DNA from: a virus
Length of the DNA stretch: 64,000 bases
IMG/VR virus record: IMGVR_UViG_3300044675_005584
Coordinates: 23,686-87,685 of that record
Strand: one strand, 5' to 3'
The translations under genes and the position numbers were made by a program. Positions within the stretch are counted from its first letter, which is position 1, and each line of letters opens with the position of its first letter. This document shows, one piece after another, positions 33,370 through 42,087 of this stretch. The notes under the pieces are model-generated. The model was not told where the DNA came from. It did no database searches and was given only the letters and a program-made list of their open reading frames with translations.

Positions 33370-34752
33370 ATGACAATGACAACAGATTTTACGTCAGAAC
33401 AATTTAACGAGATCAAAGTGGCCGCAGACTGGATAAGAGACTTGGAAAGTAGCGATAGCCGATTACACAAAGAATCAGTGATTGAAAAGGCCTTGATGGC
33501 TGCCAAGTTAGGATCAGCCAATGCCCAATGCTTCTTGTTCAACTGCTATCAAACATACAACCCCTACTATGTGTTCGGTGTCAAGAAAGTGCCTGAGACT
33601 ACTGGATTAGAAAATTGTCCTAACCCATGGCCCAAGTTCTGGGCTATGTTGGAAGGTCTCCGTACTAGAAGCCTTACCGGACACAACGCCAAGACAGCCA
33701 TTGAGGTCATGAGCCAACAGTTTGACAGTGTAGAATGGAACAACCTGTGCCGTAGAGTAATCATCAAAGACCTACGCTGTGGCATCAGTGAAAAGACTCT
33801 TAACAAGGTGCTGGGTAATACCGAATGGAAGATTCCAGTATTCACTTGCCAGTTGGCCACAGACAGCGAAAAGCACGTGGCCAAGATGACCGGAATCAAG
33901 CGACTTGAACAGAAGCTGGATGGAGTGCGTGTGCTGGCCGTTGTGACCAAGACCACAGTGAATCTATACAGTCGTAATGGCAAACCGTTTGATAACTTTC
34001 CACAGATTGTGAAATCACTTGAAGATATCAAAAACAAGTTTGCCAAACTACTACAGGCCTACCCAAGAGGGATTGTGTTGGATGGTGAAATTATTGGAGA
34101 AAGTTTCCAAGCTCTAATGAAACAGGCACAACGCAAGACCGATGTTCAAACAGATGGCATGACTTATAGTGTGTTTGATATCATACCATTGGTGGACTTT
34201 GAACGTGGTTACTGGAATGCTCAACAACACAAACGTCTCCATCAATTAGAAGAATATCGTGCAGTATTTGAGATGACTGATTGCGTTCGTATCATGGATG
34301 GTATTGATGTGGACTTGGACACAGCCGAAGGGCATGATATCCTTAGACGCTATGCAGAGGACGCAGTCGCAGCCGGATTCGAAGGCATCATGATTAAAGA
34401 TCTGGATGCGCCATACGAGTGTAAGCGTAGCACTTTTTGGATGAAATGGAAGCCAGTTATAACAGTAGACTTAAATATTGTTGGATTCGAACAAGGCACT
34501 GGTCGTAATCTTGGTAGGTTGGGTGCCATAATATGTGAAGGAGTAGACAATGAGCGTAATATTTTTGTTAATGTGGGCAGTGGCCTTTCCGATGCTAATC
34601 GTGATGAATATTGGAGTGCCCGAGATGACTTACTTGGCCGAGTGGTTGAGGTGGCGGCAGATGCTGTCACACAAAATCAAGACGGAACTTACAGTCTAAG
34701 ATTTCCAAGATTCTTGAGATTTCGCGGATTTGAACCTGGAGAAAAATTATGA
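33370..34752 (+). CDS. lig: ATP-dependent DNA ligase (T4 gp30-type)
   Basis: This 460-aa ligase seals nicks in replication and recombination. The nucleotidyl-lysine motif I is KLDG (182-185), followed by LYSRNGKPF (motif III region), LDGEIIGE, GIMIKDLDAPYECKRS and WMKWKP (motif V). An N-terminal helical DNA-binding domain of about 160 residues and a C-terminal OB domain flank the core. It starts 5 nt after the upstream gene and its stop overlaps a tiny gene by ATGA. Confidence 0.92.
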   Translation: MTMTTDFTSEQFNEIKVAADWIRDLESSDSRLHKESVIEKALMAAKLGSANAQCFLFNCYQTYNPYYVFGVKKVPETTGLENCPNPWPKFWAMLEGLRTRSLTGHNAKTAIEVMSQQFDSVEWNNLCRRVIIKDLRCGISEKTLNKVLGNTEWKIPVFTCQLATDSEKHVAKMTGIKRLEQKLDGVRVLAVVTKTTVNLYSRNGKPFDNFPQIVKSLEDIKNKFAKLLQAYPRGIVLDGEIIGESFQALMKQAQRKTDVQTDGMTYSVFDIIPLVDFERGYWNAQQHKRLHQLEEYRAVFEMTDCVRIMDGIDVDLDTAEGHDILRRYAEDAVAAGFEGIMIKDLDAPYECKRSTFWMKWKPVITVDLNIVGFEQGTGRNLGRLGAIICEGVDNERNIFVNVGSGLSDANRDEYWSARDDLLGRVVEVAADAVTQNQDGTYSLRFPRFLRFRGFEPGEKL

Positions 34753-34838
34753 TACACTACCGGGAATGGATACCCTACATCAAGTGGCGCATACAAAAAT
34801 GGCTCAAAGCCATTGACAGCAAGAAAAAATTCATGTAA
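34749..34838 (+). CDS. 29-aa basic peptide
   Basis: A short frame starts with ATGA overlap at the ligase stop and encodes a Trp- and Lys-rich peptide (YREWIPYIKWRIQKWLK). The overlap and protein-like composition support it; there is no separate ribosome site. It may be an amphipathic membrane-active peptide. It also overlaps the following promoter. Confidence 0.4.
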   Translation: MIHYREWIPYIKWRIQKWLKAIDSKKKFM

Positions 34839-34841
34839 AAT
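34813..34841 (+). promoter_or_regulatory. Sigma70-type promoter
   Basis: A consensus TTGACA (34813-34818) is 17 bp from TAAAAT (34836-34841). It should drive the membrane peptide at 34865 and the genes after it. Confidence 0.6.
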
Positions 34842-34864
34842 ACACAGTATATCAGGAGAAGATC

Positions 34865-35005
34865 ATGGACACATCTTTCGTTTGGTTATATGAAGCACTG
34901 GGAACTATGGCATTGGCCTTTGTGGTAATTGGCATAGTCGCAACAGTAATACACTACTTAGAACAGGAAACACCATGGCAACCCGAGAAGAAAAACAAGC
35001 ACTGA
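34865..35005 (+). CDS. 46-aa single-span membrane peptide
   Basis: The ATG follows AGGAG by 7-8 nt and gives a peptide with one transmembrane helix (GTMALAFVVIGIVATVIHYL) and a basic tail (EKKNKH). It overlaps the next gene by 31 nt in another frame. The good promoter and ribosome site make it likely to be real. Function is unknown. Confidence 0.6.
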   Translation: MDTSFVWLYEALGTMALAFVVIGIVATVIHYLEQETPWQPEKKNKH

Positions 35006-36114
35006 TCGACACACTGAAATTCACACCAAGAACCTACAAGATATCCCTGTGGGGCTATGGTGGCGAACGAGTAATGGGCACAGTAAGTCGCGAATCTTGG
35101 GATTACTGTATGGCCAATCAAGTTGACTTGATGGATGTTGCCTGGAGCGATGAAGATACTGTGCAATATGACATGGGGCTTGATCTTGATCGTTTGCCAT
35201 TCCACCCTGGTAACTGGTACGAGTGCGACAATCTTGCACACTCCAATGGAGCAAGCAAGGACGCTGGTACACTTCATATTACCGATGAAAACGGAGACAC
35301 TGTATTTGAACAATCACTGGACAGTTTAGATGGTTCTAGCGATGATAGTCCACAATGGGAATGTGGTGATGAAGTCTGGATAGGACAAGAACCTGAAGGC
35401 TCTGTGGTGTTTGTGGGATCCAGCAACGAAAAGGGCACTTTCTTTGAAGGTGACATACCGCTTCGAGCACCGTTTGATATTACCAAACTGACCTTGATCT
35501 ATGAAGAAATTGACGGCGAAGCCATGGTCAATAGTGCAACGTATGATGGCGAAGACATTGATAACTGGGGAGGCAGCACCGACGGTAAAAGTTCTGACAT
35601 GAACATGTATCTGGTCAAGGCCGATAACGAATGGGATAGATACGAGCCCGAAGACAAAGACTGGGGTCATCCTGAATACGGAACAGGCCCAAGCACCTGG
35701 GAAAAGTCTGAGACATTCAAGTTCAAGAAACACAAACCCACTATTCCAGGTTATTACAGTTGTACATGGAGCCACTACGGTACAACCTATGGTACAGCCT
35801 ACTGGGATGGCAAACAGTTTGGCGAATGGGAATACGGCAAGTTTAATCCAATCACTGGAGAAGTCATTAGCTGGTCGGGTTATAATTGGAATACTGGTTC
35901 GTGGGCAAATCGACCACCTGAGCCAGTGGAATTAGTATGTGAAAATAAAACATGTGGATGGGCAGGCAAAAATGAAGATCGTCGAGAAGACGATAACTAC
36001 GATAGCCATTGCCCCAAATGCGATGGCACAGAGTTTAACTGGATTGACTATGATCCTGATACCAAAGAGGGTCGTGCCAATCGCAAGCAGTATGTAAAAA
36101 TAACAGGAGAATAA
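34975..36114 (+). CDS. Conserved phage protein with C-terminal zinc ribbon
   Basis: This 379-aa acidic protein (many Asp, Glu, Trp, Gly) ends with a zinc ribbon made of CENKTCGW and CPKCDG. The N-terminal half has short beta motifs such as YKISLWGYGGERVMGTV. I have seen similar large proteins in T4-like phages without a known role. It starts within the upstream membrane peptide gene and is followed 1 nt later by the Bax-inhibitor-like gene. Confidence 0.7.
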   Translation: MATREEKQALIDTLKFTPRTYKISLWGYGGERVMGTVSRESWDYCMANQVDLMDVAWSDEDTVQYDMGLDLDRLPFHPGNWYECDNLAHSNGASKDAGTLHITDENGDTVFEQSLDSLDGSSDDSPQWECGDEVWIGQEPEGSVVFVGSSNEKGTFFEGDIPLRAPFDITKLTLIYEEIDGEAMVNSATYDGEDIDNWGGSTDGKSSDMNMYLVKADNEWDRYEPEDKDWGHPEYGTGPSTWEKSETFKFKKHKPTIPGYYSCTWSHYGTTYGTAYWDGKQFGEWEYGKFNPITGEVISWSGYNWNTGSWANRPPEPVELVCENKTCGWAGKNEDRREDDNYDSHCPKCDGTEFNWIDYDPDTKEGRANRKQYVKITGE

Positions 36115-36115
36115 A

Positions 36116-36790
36116 ATGGAAAATGTAATTTATCGCAGTGCCGAGGCTGTGAATTCAGCCATGCTGAGAGTGTACAATCAAATGTGCATGGCTGTAATAG
36201 TATCGGGAATCGTATCTATGGCAGTGAGTAGCAGTCCAGCTCTAATGCAGTTCTTGTTTACAGGCGTGATGAAGTGGATAGTGATTTTTGCACCACTAGG
36301 CATGTCCTTGTTGTTGGGATTCAAGATACGAGACATGGCGCCTGACATGGCTAGACTCATGCTGTATCTGTTTGCGGCCTTGATGGGTGTGAGCTTTAGC
36401 ATGATCTTTGTGGTGTTTGGCTTGGGATCTATTGTGAGTGCGTTTATGGGTGCGGCTGTGTTGTTTGGCACCATGACCATGTACGGATATTTTACCAAAC
36501 GCAGTCTTGAAAGTGTAGGACAGTTCATGTTTATCGGCTTGATTGCAATTATCATTGCGTCAGTCGTGAACATCTTTATTGGGTCAACTGCTATGACCAT
36601 GATGATTTCAGCCTTGGCCATTATTATATTCCTTGGACTCACTGCCTACGACACACAACAGATCCGTGAAATGGTCAGTGTGGAAAATCCTGAAGGCAAT
36701 GCCGAGATAGCGGGTGCCTTGACCTTGTACATGGATTTCATCAACCTGTTCTTGAACCTGTTACAACTGTTTGGCGACAAAAAAGAATGA
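36116..36790 (+). CDS. Bax inhibitor-1/YccA family membrane protein
   Basis: This 224-aa protein has about seven transmembrane helices and the family hallmarks GLTAYDTQQI and GALTLYMDFINLFLNLLQLFG near the C-terminus. Bacterial relatives (YccA, YbhL) bind or resist the FtsH protease or act as channels. A phage copy could protect phage membrane proteins from FtsH or delay cell death; this is inference. GGAGAATAAA precedes the ATG. It overlaps the next gene by 4 nt. Confidence 0.85.
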   Translation: MENVIYRSAEAVNSAMLRVYNQMCMAVIVSGIVSMAVSSSPALMQFLFTGVMKWIVIFAPLGMSLLLGFKIRDMAPDMARLMLYLFAALMGVSFSMIFVVFGLGSIVSAFMGAAVLFGTMTMYGYFTKRSLESVGQFMFIGLIAIIIASVVNIFIGSTAMTMMISALAIIIFLGLTAYDTQQIREMVSVENPEGNAEIAGALTLYMDFINLFLNLLQLFGDKKE

Positions 36791-37425
36791 CCGACTTCTG
36801 GAAATATTTTGAACAAGAAGCCGAGCCTCGACTGGATAAACGAGCCAAGACATTTAGACAGATATTTGAATACCTGGACCAGCAGGCAGGTCCAATCCTG
36901 ATCATTGAAACCGGAGTGGCCAGACAACCTGATAACTGGGCTGGCGACGGACAGAGTACTGTCATGTTTGATCGTTATGTGACAGCCCGTGGTCCTGACA
37001 GTCATGTGCATGCTGTGGATATCAGCACAGATTCTGTCGCAGCTTGCCGTGCTATGGTTGGCGATCAAACCACAGTTCATTTACAAGACAGCGTGAAGTT
37101 TTTAGATAATTTGGCAAGAAATGCCGACGGCCCAAGTCCTAATTTGGTTTATCTGGACAGTTATGATCTTGATTGGGACTACTGGTTTGCCAGTGCCGCA
37201 CACTGTATCAAAGAGTTTGCCGCAATCACTCCTTTACTAAATCCAGACACATTGTTGGTAGTAGATGACAGTCCACCAGTGACACATATTTTGGAATCTG
37301 GAGAGCGCACACTTATTGCCCCTGGCAAGATTGCTGGTAAAGGTCGTTTGTTGGCCGAGTATGCTGACCAAATTGGTGTAGCACCTTATTTCGCACAATA
37401 TCAAGCAGGATGGATTGGATTATGA
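36787..37425 (+). CDS. Class I methyltransferase-like protein
   Basis: This 212-aa protein has a Rossmann-type pattern: ILIIETGVARQPDNW (motif I region), VHAVDISTDSVAACR (acidic residue after strand 2), NLVYLDSYDLDWDYW and LVVDDSPP. This resembles Methyltransf_24/cephalosporin-hydroxylase-type SAM enzymes. The substrate is unknown. It is coupled to both neighbours by ATGA overlaps. Confidence 0.65.
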   Translation: MTDFWKYFEQEAEPRLDKRAKTFRQIFEYLDQQAGPILIIETGVARQPDNWAGDGQSTVMFDRYVTARGPDSHVHAVDISTDSVAACRAMVGDQTTVHLQDSVKFLDNLARNADGPSPNLVYLDSYDLDWDYWFASAAHCIKEFAAITPLLNPDTLLVVDDSPPVTHILESGERTLIAPGKIAGKGRLLAEYADQIGVAPYFAQYQAGWIGL

Positions 37426-37646
37426 ACCCTATTGTATTACTAACAAATGGTGTCAATGATTTATGGATCTGGACCTACGGTATCATAGCCGGATGGGGTG
37501 TGACCATGACCGTGGTCATAGCAATCATAACATTTTGTATCATTAGACTGTATCGGGTAGAAGCCAGGCTTGCTACACTAGAAAATAGATTGGTACAGGC
37601 CGAACGAGATTTTAACCTAACGGTGAACAATTGGAAGAACAAGTAA
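37422..37646 (+). CDS. Small membrane protein with coiled-coil tail
   Basis: The ATG at 37422 overlaps the previous stop (ATGA) and gives a 74-aa protein. It has one transmembrane helix (about 18-42, IIAGWGVTMTVVIAIITFCII) and a charged coiled-coil tail (RVEARLATLENRLVQAERDF). It may be a membrane anchor or a lysis accessory. It overlaps the zinc-finger protein gene. Confidence 0.6.
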   Translation: MNPIVLLTNGVNDLWIWTYGIIAGWGVTMTVVIAIITFCIIRLYRVEARLATLENRLVQAERDFNLTVNNWKNK

Positions 37647-38191
37647 ATCAGTGTTCAGTATGCAGTTGTGAGCACACCGAAGACGAAGGTGGTATAGACG
37701 GATACTTTGGCATGTTGCCTGTGAGTTTTTGTCCCACCTGCTTCAGTTGCATGTGTGATATGGCTGCACAGTATCTGGACATTGGGCCAGACGGAGAATC
37801 AAATCCTGAACATGACAACCTGATAGCACACCTGCGCGGTGTGCGTCATGTGGTCATAAACAGCGAGCATGGTGGATTCAGCGTTAGTAGAGCCGCTGAG
37901 TTGGCTTACCTGAGCCGCACAGGGACTGCCTACACTTTTCAAGATCGAGAGGATCGTGCCGCAACCTTGAGCAAAGGTCAATATATCATGGTAAATGATC
38001 AGTACTGGAATGGTAGCACCATCAAAAGGGATGATCCAGTACTGGTCGATATTGTGAGAGAAATGGGCGAAGAGGCCGATGGCGATTATGCTCGACTCAA
38101 GGTAGTACAACTGCCTGCCAATGTGGATTGGACTATTGAAGAATACGATGGCCGGGAATGGGTGGCTGAACGGCACAGGACCTGGACATAA
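37631..38191 (+). CDS. Zinc-finger conserved phage protein
   Basis: This 186-aa protein has a Cys-rich N-terminus (CSVCSCEH, CPTCFSCMC) that can bind zinc, and a conserved C-terminal segment (ARLKVVQLPANVDWTIEEYDG, then EWVAERHRTW) that I recognise from phage proteins without known role. A TTG start is used, overlapping the membrane protein by 16 nt; a leader ATG was not found. Confidence 0.65.
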   Translation: MEEQVNQCSVCSCEHTEDEGGIDGYFGMLPVSFCPTCFSCMCDMAAQYLDIGPDGESNPEHDNLIAHLRGVRHVVINSEHGGFSVSRAAELAYLSRTGTAYTFQDREDRAATLSKGQYIMVNDQYWNGSTIKRDDPVLVDIVREMGEEADGDYARLKVVQLPANVDWTIEEYDGREWVAERHRTWT

Positions 38192-38197
38192 AAACGG

Positions 38198-38203
38198 TAA
38201 ATA
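38198..38203 (+). promoter_or_regulatory. TAAATA late-type box, leaderless arrangement
   Basis: TAAATA is followed by 4 nt and the ATG at 38208, with no Shine-Dalgarno sequence. Confidence 0.45.
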
Positions 38204-38207
38204 CGAT

Positions 38208-39740
38208 ATGATATTTGGATTCACAATTTTGGCCACAGCATTGTTATTGAGCTTGGTGGCAGCTTATTATAGCATCATGGGACTTACGGCCATTTTTGCT
38301 GCGGCCACCATACCTGTGATCATCATGGGTGCCAGTTTAGAACTGGGCAAAATAGTTGCCACAGTGTGGTTGCACAATAACTGGCAACGTGCCAGCTGGC
38401 TGTTTAAAACCTATCTGATCCCGGCTGTGTTCTTTTTGATGATGCTGACCAGCATGGGCATCTATGGCTTCTTGTCAAAAGCACACAGTGATCAAAGCCT
38501 GGTGTCAGGAGATGTCACTGCCAAGATTGCCATATATGATGAAAAGATCAAGATTGAACGGGAGAATATAGATGCTGATCGCAAACAACTCAAACAAATG
38601 GACGAGGCTGTGGACCAAGTTATGGCACGTTCAACTTCGGAAGAAGGGGCAAGTAGATCCAGTGCTATTCGCCGAAGCCAGCAGAAAGAACGTGCTCGCC
38701 TGCTTGCGGACATTACAACATCTCAACAAAAGATCACTGCTCTCAACCAGGAGCGAGCACCGATTGCCGCGGAAGTTAGGAAAGTTGAAGCTGAAGTTGG
38801 TCCTATAAAATACATCGCGGCCTTGTTGTATGGTGATAACCCTGATGCCAATGTGCTGGAAAAGGCTGTGCGATTTGTTATTATAATGATTGTGTTAGTG
38901 TTTGATCCGTTAGCCTTGTGCCTGATCCTGGCTGCTAACAAACAGTTTGAATGGGCACGACGTGGCACAGGCGGTTGGGTGCATGATGAAAAAACACAAG
39001 ATGATGATAAAAAAGTAGCAGAATGGTTCGACCATGCCCGAGAACGAGCAAAATTTTGGGATAAACAGCAACAAGAGCCACCACCAGGTCCAGAGCCATT
39101 TAAATCAGGACCATTTGTGAGTGGTACATTTCAACAGGCCAAATACGAACAAGATGACGGACCATTGACTGACAATCAAGTTGAACAGATCCAAGCGACA
39201 GCTACGGAAGAATTGCCCAAGGGTGAGTTGCTTGCCAAAGAGGAATTGTTTCCAGAACCCACTGTTGCAGAAACTTTACCTGAGCCGGCATTGCCCCAGC
39301 CCACAGTTGATCTAGTGGTCAATGCCGGTAGTGACTATGTAGAAGTCAACGGCAAACGGGTACATCACAAGTCATTTGACATACACAGCCAAAATGCAGG
39401 TCATGCTGTTGAGCGACATGCCGCTGCCCGCCTCCAAGCCGACAACGAGCTTGCCGGCACAGCTTCAACTACAGGATTTGGCATAGTCTTTCCAGATGTA
39501 CCCAACAAAGGCGACACTTTTCTTAGAGTGGATCGGTTACCTACCATGTTATACAAATACAACGGACGAGACTGGATTGAAATAGACAAAGAAATCAGTA
39601 CAAGTTATGTGTATGAAGATTCCTATATTGATCATCTCATCACTCGTATCAGCAGTGGCGAGTATGATCCTGATCTTTTGAGTGACATGGAACGTGAAGC
39701 AATCGCTCAACGATTACGAACAAATCCACCAACGGTGTAA
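38208..39740 (+). CDS. Conserved phage membrane protein with coiled coil
   Basis: The ATG at 38208 gives a 510-aa protein. Four transmembrane helices are expected: two near the N-terminus (MIFGFTILATALLLSLVAAY, AIFAAATIPVIIMGASLELG), one after LIPAVFFLMMLTSMGIYGF, and one at FVIIMIVLVFDPLALCLIL. A long charged coiled coil lies between helices three and four, and the C-terminal half is Pro/Glu-rich and soluble. I recognise the membrane part as a common unnamed T4-like phage protein. The longer frame upstream overlaps the previous gene and is unlikely. Confidence 0.75.
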   Translation: MIFGFTILATALLLSLVAAYYSIMGLTAIFAAATIPVIIMGASLELGKIVATVWLHNNWQRASWLFKTYLIPAVFFLMMLTSMGIYGFLSKAHSDQSLVSGDVTAKIAIYDEKIKIERENIDADRKQLKQMDEAVDQVMARSTSEEGASRSSAIRRSQQKERARLLADITTSQQKITALNQERAPIAAEVRKVEAEVGPIKYIAALLYGDNPDANVLEKAVRFVIIMIVLVFDPLALCLILAANKQFEWARRGTGGWVHDEKTQDDDKKVAEWFDHARERAKFWDKQQQEPPPGPEPFKSGPFVSGTFQQAKYEQDDGPLTDNQVEQIQATATEELPKGELLAKEELFPEPTVAETLPEPALPQPTVDLVVNAGSDYVEVNGKRVHHKSFDIHSQNAGHAVERHAAARLQADNELAGTASTTGFGIVFPDVPNKGDTFLRVDRLPTMLYKYNGRDWIEIDKEISTSYVYEDSYIDHLITRISSGEYDPDLLSDMEREAIAQRLRTNPPTV

Positions 39741-39741
39741 C

Positions 39742-40941
39742 ATGTCAGAAATCAATACCTGTAATTTTTGTACCAAAACAAAAGATCAAGTATTAAAATT
39801 AATTGTAGGTGATGATGCTGCCATTTGTAATGAATGCGTAAATCTCTGTAGCACCTTGTTGGTTGATACCAAAAAGTCACGACGCAACAAAGGCAGTCAG
39901 CTAAAAGTCCCAGATCCGCGAGCAGTATGCGACTATCTTGATCAGCATGTGGTTGGACAACGTGATGCCAAACAAGTGATAAGTGTGGCTATAGTGAATC
40001 ATTACAAACGTATCAGCAATCCTGATCCTGATATTGAAATACAAAAAGCCAATATCTTGATGCTGGGGCCAACCGGCACTGGCAAGACCTTGATGGCTCG
40101 CACTGTGGCAAGATACTTGAATGTGCCTTTTGTGATAGCAGATGCTACCACATTAACAGAAGCTGGTTATGTAGGTGATGATGTCGAAAGTCTTATTTCT
40201 AGATTGTACATCGCAGCCAATGGCGATGTTGAACAGTGTGAACGTGGTATTGTATTTCTAGATGAAATTGATAAAATTTCTAGAAAAAGCGAAAGCAGTA
40301 CAGTAAGCCGTGATGTGTCTGGCGAAGGAGTACAACAGGCATTATTAAAATTAATAGAAGGAACCAAATGCAGGATATCGCCGCAAGGGTCAAGACGCAC
40401 ACCCAGCACTGACTCAGTGGAAATTGATACTGCTAATATCCTATTCATAGGCGGTGGTGCATTTGTGGGCCTGGATCAGATTGTAAAAACTCGTGTGCAA
40501 GGAACTGCTATAGGATTTGGTGCCATGCTTACTGACACCAATGCAGACGCAGTACCGGCCACTCCAGACGATCTGGTACGGTACGGACTGATACCAGAAT
40601 TTGTAGGTAGATTTAGTAGCACTGTGAATTTACAAGGACTAAGCAAAGCTCAGTTGATCGACATTTTGACTTCTATTAAAAATAACTTTATAGCACAATA
40701 CAAATGGTTGTTTGAACAGGATGGTGTTGTGCTGGATTTTGACTCAGATAGCCTAGAGCTAATTGCTGATCGTACCTTACGGTCCAGGACCGGTGCTAGA
40801 GGATTACACACTGAACTGGAACGTGTGTTATTACCACACATGTTTGATCTACCACGTTACTCCAAACAAAACATAATCCGCGTAGTTATCAACAAAGACC
40901 AGGTAAATACTCCTATGACACTGGCACAGGAAAACGAATGA
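39742..40941 (+). CDS. clpX: ATP-dependent unfoldase ClpX
   Basis: This 399-aa ClpX is full length. The N-terminal zinc domain uses C7, C10, C29 and C32. The AAA+ core has Walker A GPTGTGKT (109-116) and Walker B DEID (174-177). The IGF loop that docks on ClpP is kept (257-259), so it should work with a ClpP. The pore RKH loop is changed to a GSRRT-like sequence, which may shift substrate choice. It is co-translated with bS21 and followed by hsp20 and clpS; a ClpP-like protease lies at 63219. Confidence 0.95.
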   Translation: MSEINTCNFCTKTKDQVLKLIVGDDAAICNECVNLCSTLLVDTKKSRRNKGSQLKVPDPRAVCDYLDQHVVGQRDAKQVISVAIVNHYKRISNPDPDIEIQKANILMLGPTGTGKTLMARTVARYLNVPFVIADATTLTEAGYVGDDVESLISRLYIAANGDVEQCERGIVFLDEIDKISRKSESSTVSRDVSGEGVQQALLKLIEGTKCRISPQGSRRTPSTDSVEIDTANILFIGGGAFVGLDQIVKTRVQGTAIGFGAMLTDTNADAVPATPDDLVRYGLIPEFVGRFSSTVNLQGLSKAQLIDILTSIKNNFIAQYKWLFEQDGVVLDFDSDSLELIADRTLRSRTGARGLHTELERVLLPHMFDLPRYSKQNIIRVVINKDQVNTPMTLAQENE

Positions 40942-41159
40942 AGTTGTACGGACGATCAGTCTTGGTCAAAGACGGCAATGTAGAAAAAGCACTTCGTAAG
41001 TTCAAGAAAAAAATAGCTGAAAGCGGACTGCTTATTGAACTCCGTGCGCGAGAAACTTACGAAAAACCCACCACCGCTCGTAAAAGACGAAAATCTGCCG
41101 CTAAAAATCGTTGGCGTAAACAGGTAGCCAGCCAAAAGTTGCCAAAAAAACAGTTTTAA
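40938..41159 (+). CDS. rpsU: Ribosomal protein bS21
   Basis: This 73-aa basic protein matches bacterial bS21: [18 protein letters not shown], then [20 protein letters not shown]. bS21 sits near the anti-Shine-Dalgarno end of 16S rRNA and affects initiation. Phage bS21 copies have been reported in large phages and are thought to favour phage mRNAs. It overlaps the clpX stop (ATGA). Confidence 0.93.
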   Translation: MKLYGRSVLVKDGNVEKALRKFKKKIAESGLLIELRARETYEKPTTARKRRKSAAKNRWRKQVASQKLPKKQF

Positions 41160-41195
41160 TCTCCAAATAATCTTTTCCTATAACGAATTTTGCTG

Positions 41196-41239
41196 TATAA
41201 TAAATACTAATACGAATGCCGCAACATGGGTTCGTATTA
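41196..41239 (+). promoter_or_regulatory. hsp20 promoter with 5'-terminal hairpin
   Basis: TATAAT (41196-41201), overlapping TAAATA (41201-41206), is followed at the expected transcription start by a 9-bp stem: TAATACGAA (41208-41216) with TTCGTATTA (41231-41239). The AAAGGAG of hsp20 lies after the hairpin. The -35 region is weak. Confidence 0.6.
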
Positions 41240-41267
41240 TGTCACTTGCTTAACAAAGGAGAAAACA

Positions 41268-41708
41268 ATGACTAAATTCACAGCACTAGACCTCACCCCG
41301 TTTTATCGCAACAGCATAGGCGTAGATCGTTTATTCGATAGACTTATCGACCAAATGGATCATGCCAGCGGGACCAACTATCCACCATACAATATTATCA
41401 AGACTGGAGACAACTCATTTGAAGTTCAAATAGCTGTGGCCGGTTTTAGCGAAGGCGAAATTGATATCACTGTAAAAGATGGAAACTTGGTGGTCACAGG
41501 AAACAAAGATCCTGAAATAGAAACAGACACCACTGCTTATCTTTATCGAGGCATCAGTGCTAGACGTTTCGTACGCACTTTTAGTTTAGCAGACTATGTT
41601 GAAGTAGCCACTGCTGTGAGTCGCAATGGTATCTTGAGTATCACTTTAGAAAGAAAAATTCCTGAGGAACTCAAGCCAAAGACTATTGCGATCACCTACG
41701 CAAACTAG
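41268..41708 (+). CDS. Small heat-shock protein, Hsp20/IbpA family
   Basis: This 146-aa protein closely follows the IbpA pattern: an N-terminal LDLTPFYRNSIGVDRLFDRL, the alpha-crystallin domain with VQIAVAGFSEGEIDITV and NLVVTG, and GILSITLERKIPEELKPK. It holds unfolded proteins for later refolding. AAAGGAG sits 5 nt before the ATG at 41268. A 5'-terminal hairpin in its leader resembles the arrangement before clpS. Confidence 0.93.
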   Translation: MTKFTALDLTPFYRNSIGVDRLFDRLIDQMDHASGTNYPPYNIIKTGDNSFEVQIAVAGFSEGEIDITVKDGNLVVTGNKDPEIETDTTAYLYRGISARRFVRTFSLADYVEVATAVSRNGILSITLERKIPEELKPKTIAITYAN

Positions 41709-41750
41709 TATAATAGTGTAAATACAGTAGAGGGCTTGACTCTCTACTGT
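41709..41750 (+). promoter_or_regulatory. clpS promoter with 5'-terminal hairpin
   Basis: TATAAT (41709-41714) and TAAATA (41719-41724) are followed by a 9-bp stem: ACAGTAGAG (41724-41732) with CTCTACTGT (41742-41750). AAAGGA then precedes the clpS ATG. The design repeats that of hsp20. Confidence 0.55.
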
Positions 41751-41778
41751 TACACAAAACCATGTTAAAGGAAATACA

Positions 41779-42087
41779 ATGTCACAAGCTGATACAGTTA
41801 CAAAAATACAAATCAATCCTGATATCAAAGAACCTCCTATGTTCAAGGTCATCTATGTCAATGACAATCAAACCAGTATGGAATTTGTGATTGAGACCTT
41901 GATTACATTTTTTGGATACACATCAGAAACTGCTGTACAAATCACTGACGATATACACACGGCAGGCAGTGCTGTGGTTGCTGTGTTGCCACACGAAATT
42001 GCCGAACAAAAAGGCATTGAAGTTACCATTCACGCACGAAATCAAAACTATCCTTTACAAATTAAGCTCGAGCCCGAAAACGTCTAA
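41779..42087 (+). CDS. clpS: Clp protease adaptor ClpS
   Basis: This 102-aa protein has the ClpS core PPMFKVIYVNDNQTSMEFVI, with the NDN segment and Met of the N-degron pocket, and a DIHTAGSAVV segment with the conserved His. ClpS delivers N-end-rule substrates to ClpAP, so its partner would be host ClpA rather than phage ClpX. The 3' end overlaps the convergent phosphoesterase gene by 4 nt. Confidence 0.92.
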   Translation: MSQADTVTKIQINPDIKEPPMFKVIYVNDNQTSMEFVIETLITFFGYTSETAVQITDDIHTAGSAVVAVLPHEIAEQKGIEVTIHARNQNYPLQIKLEPENV

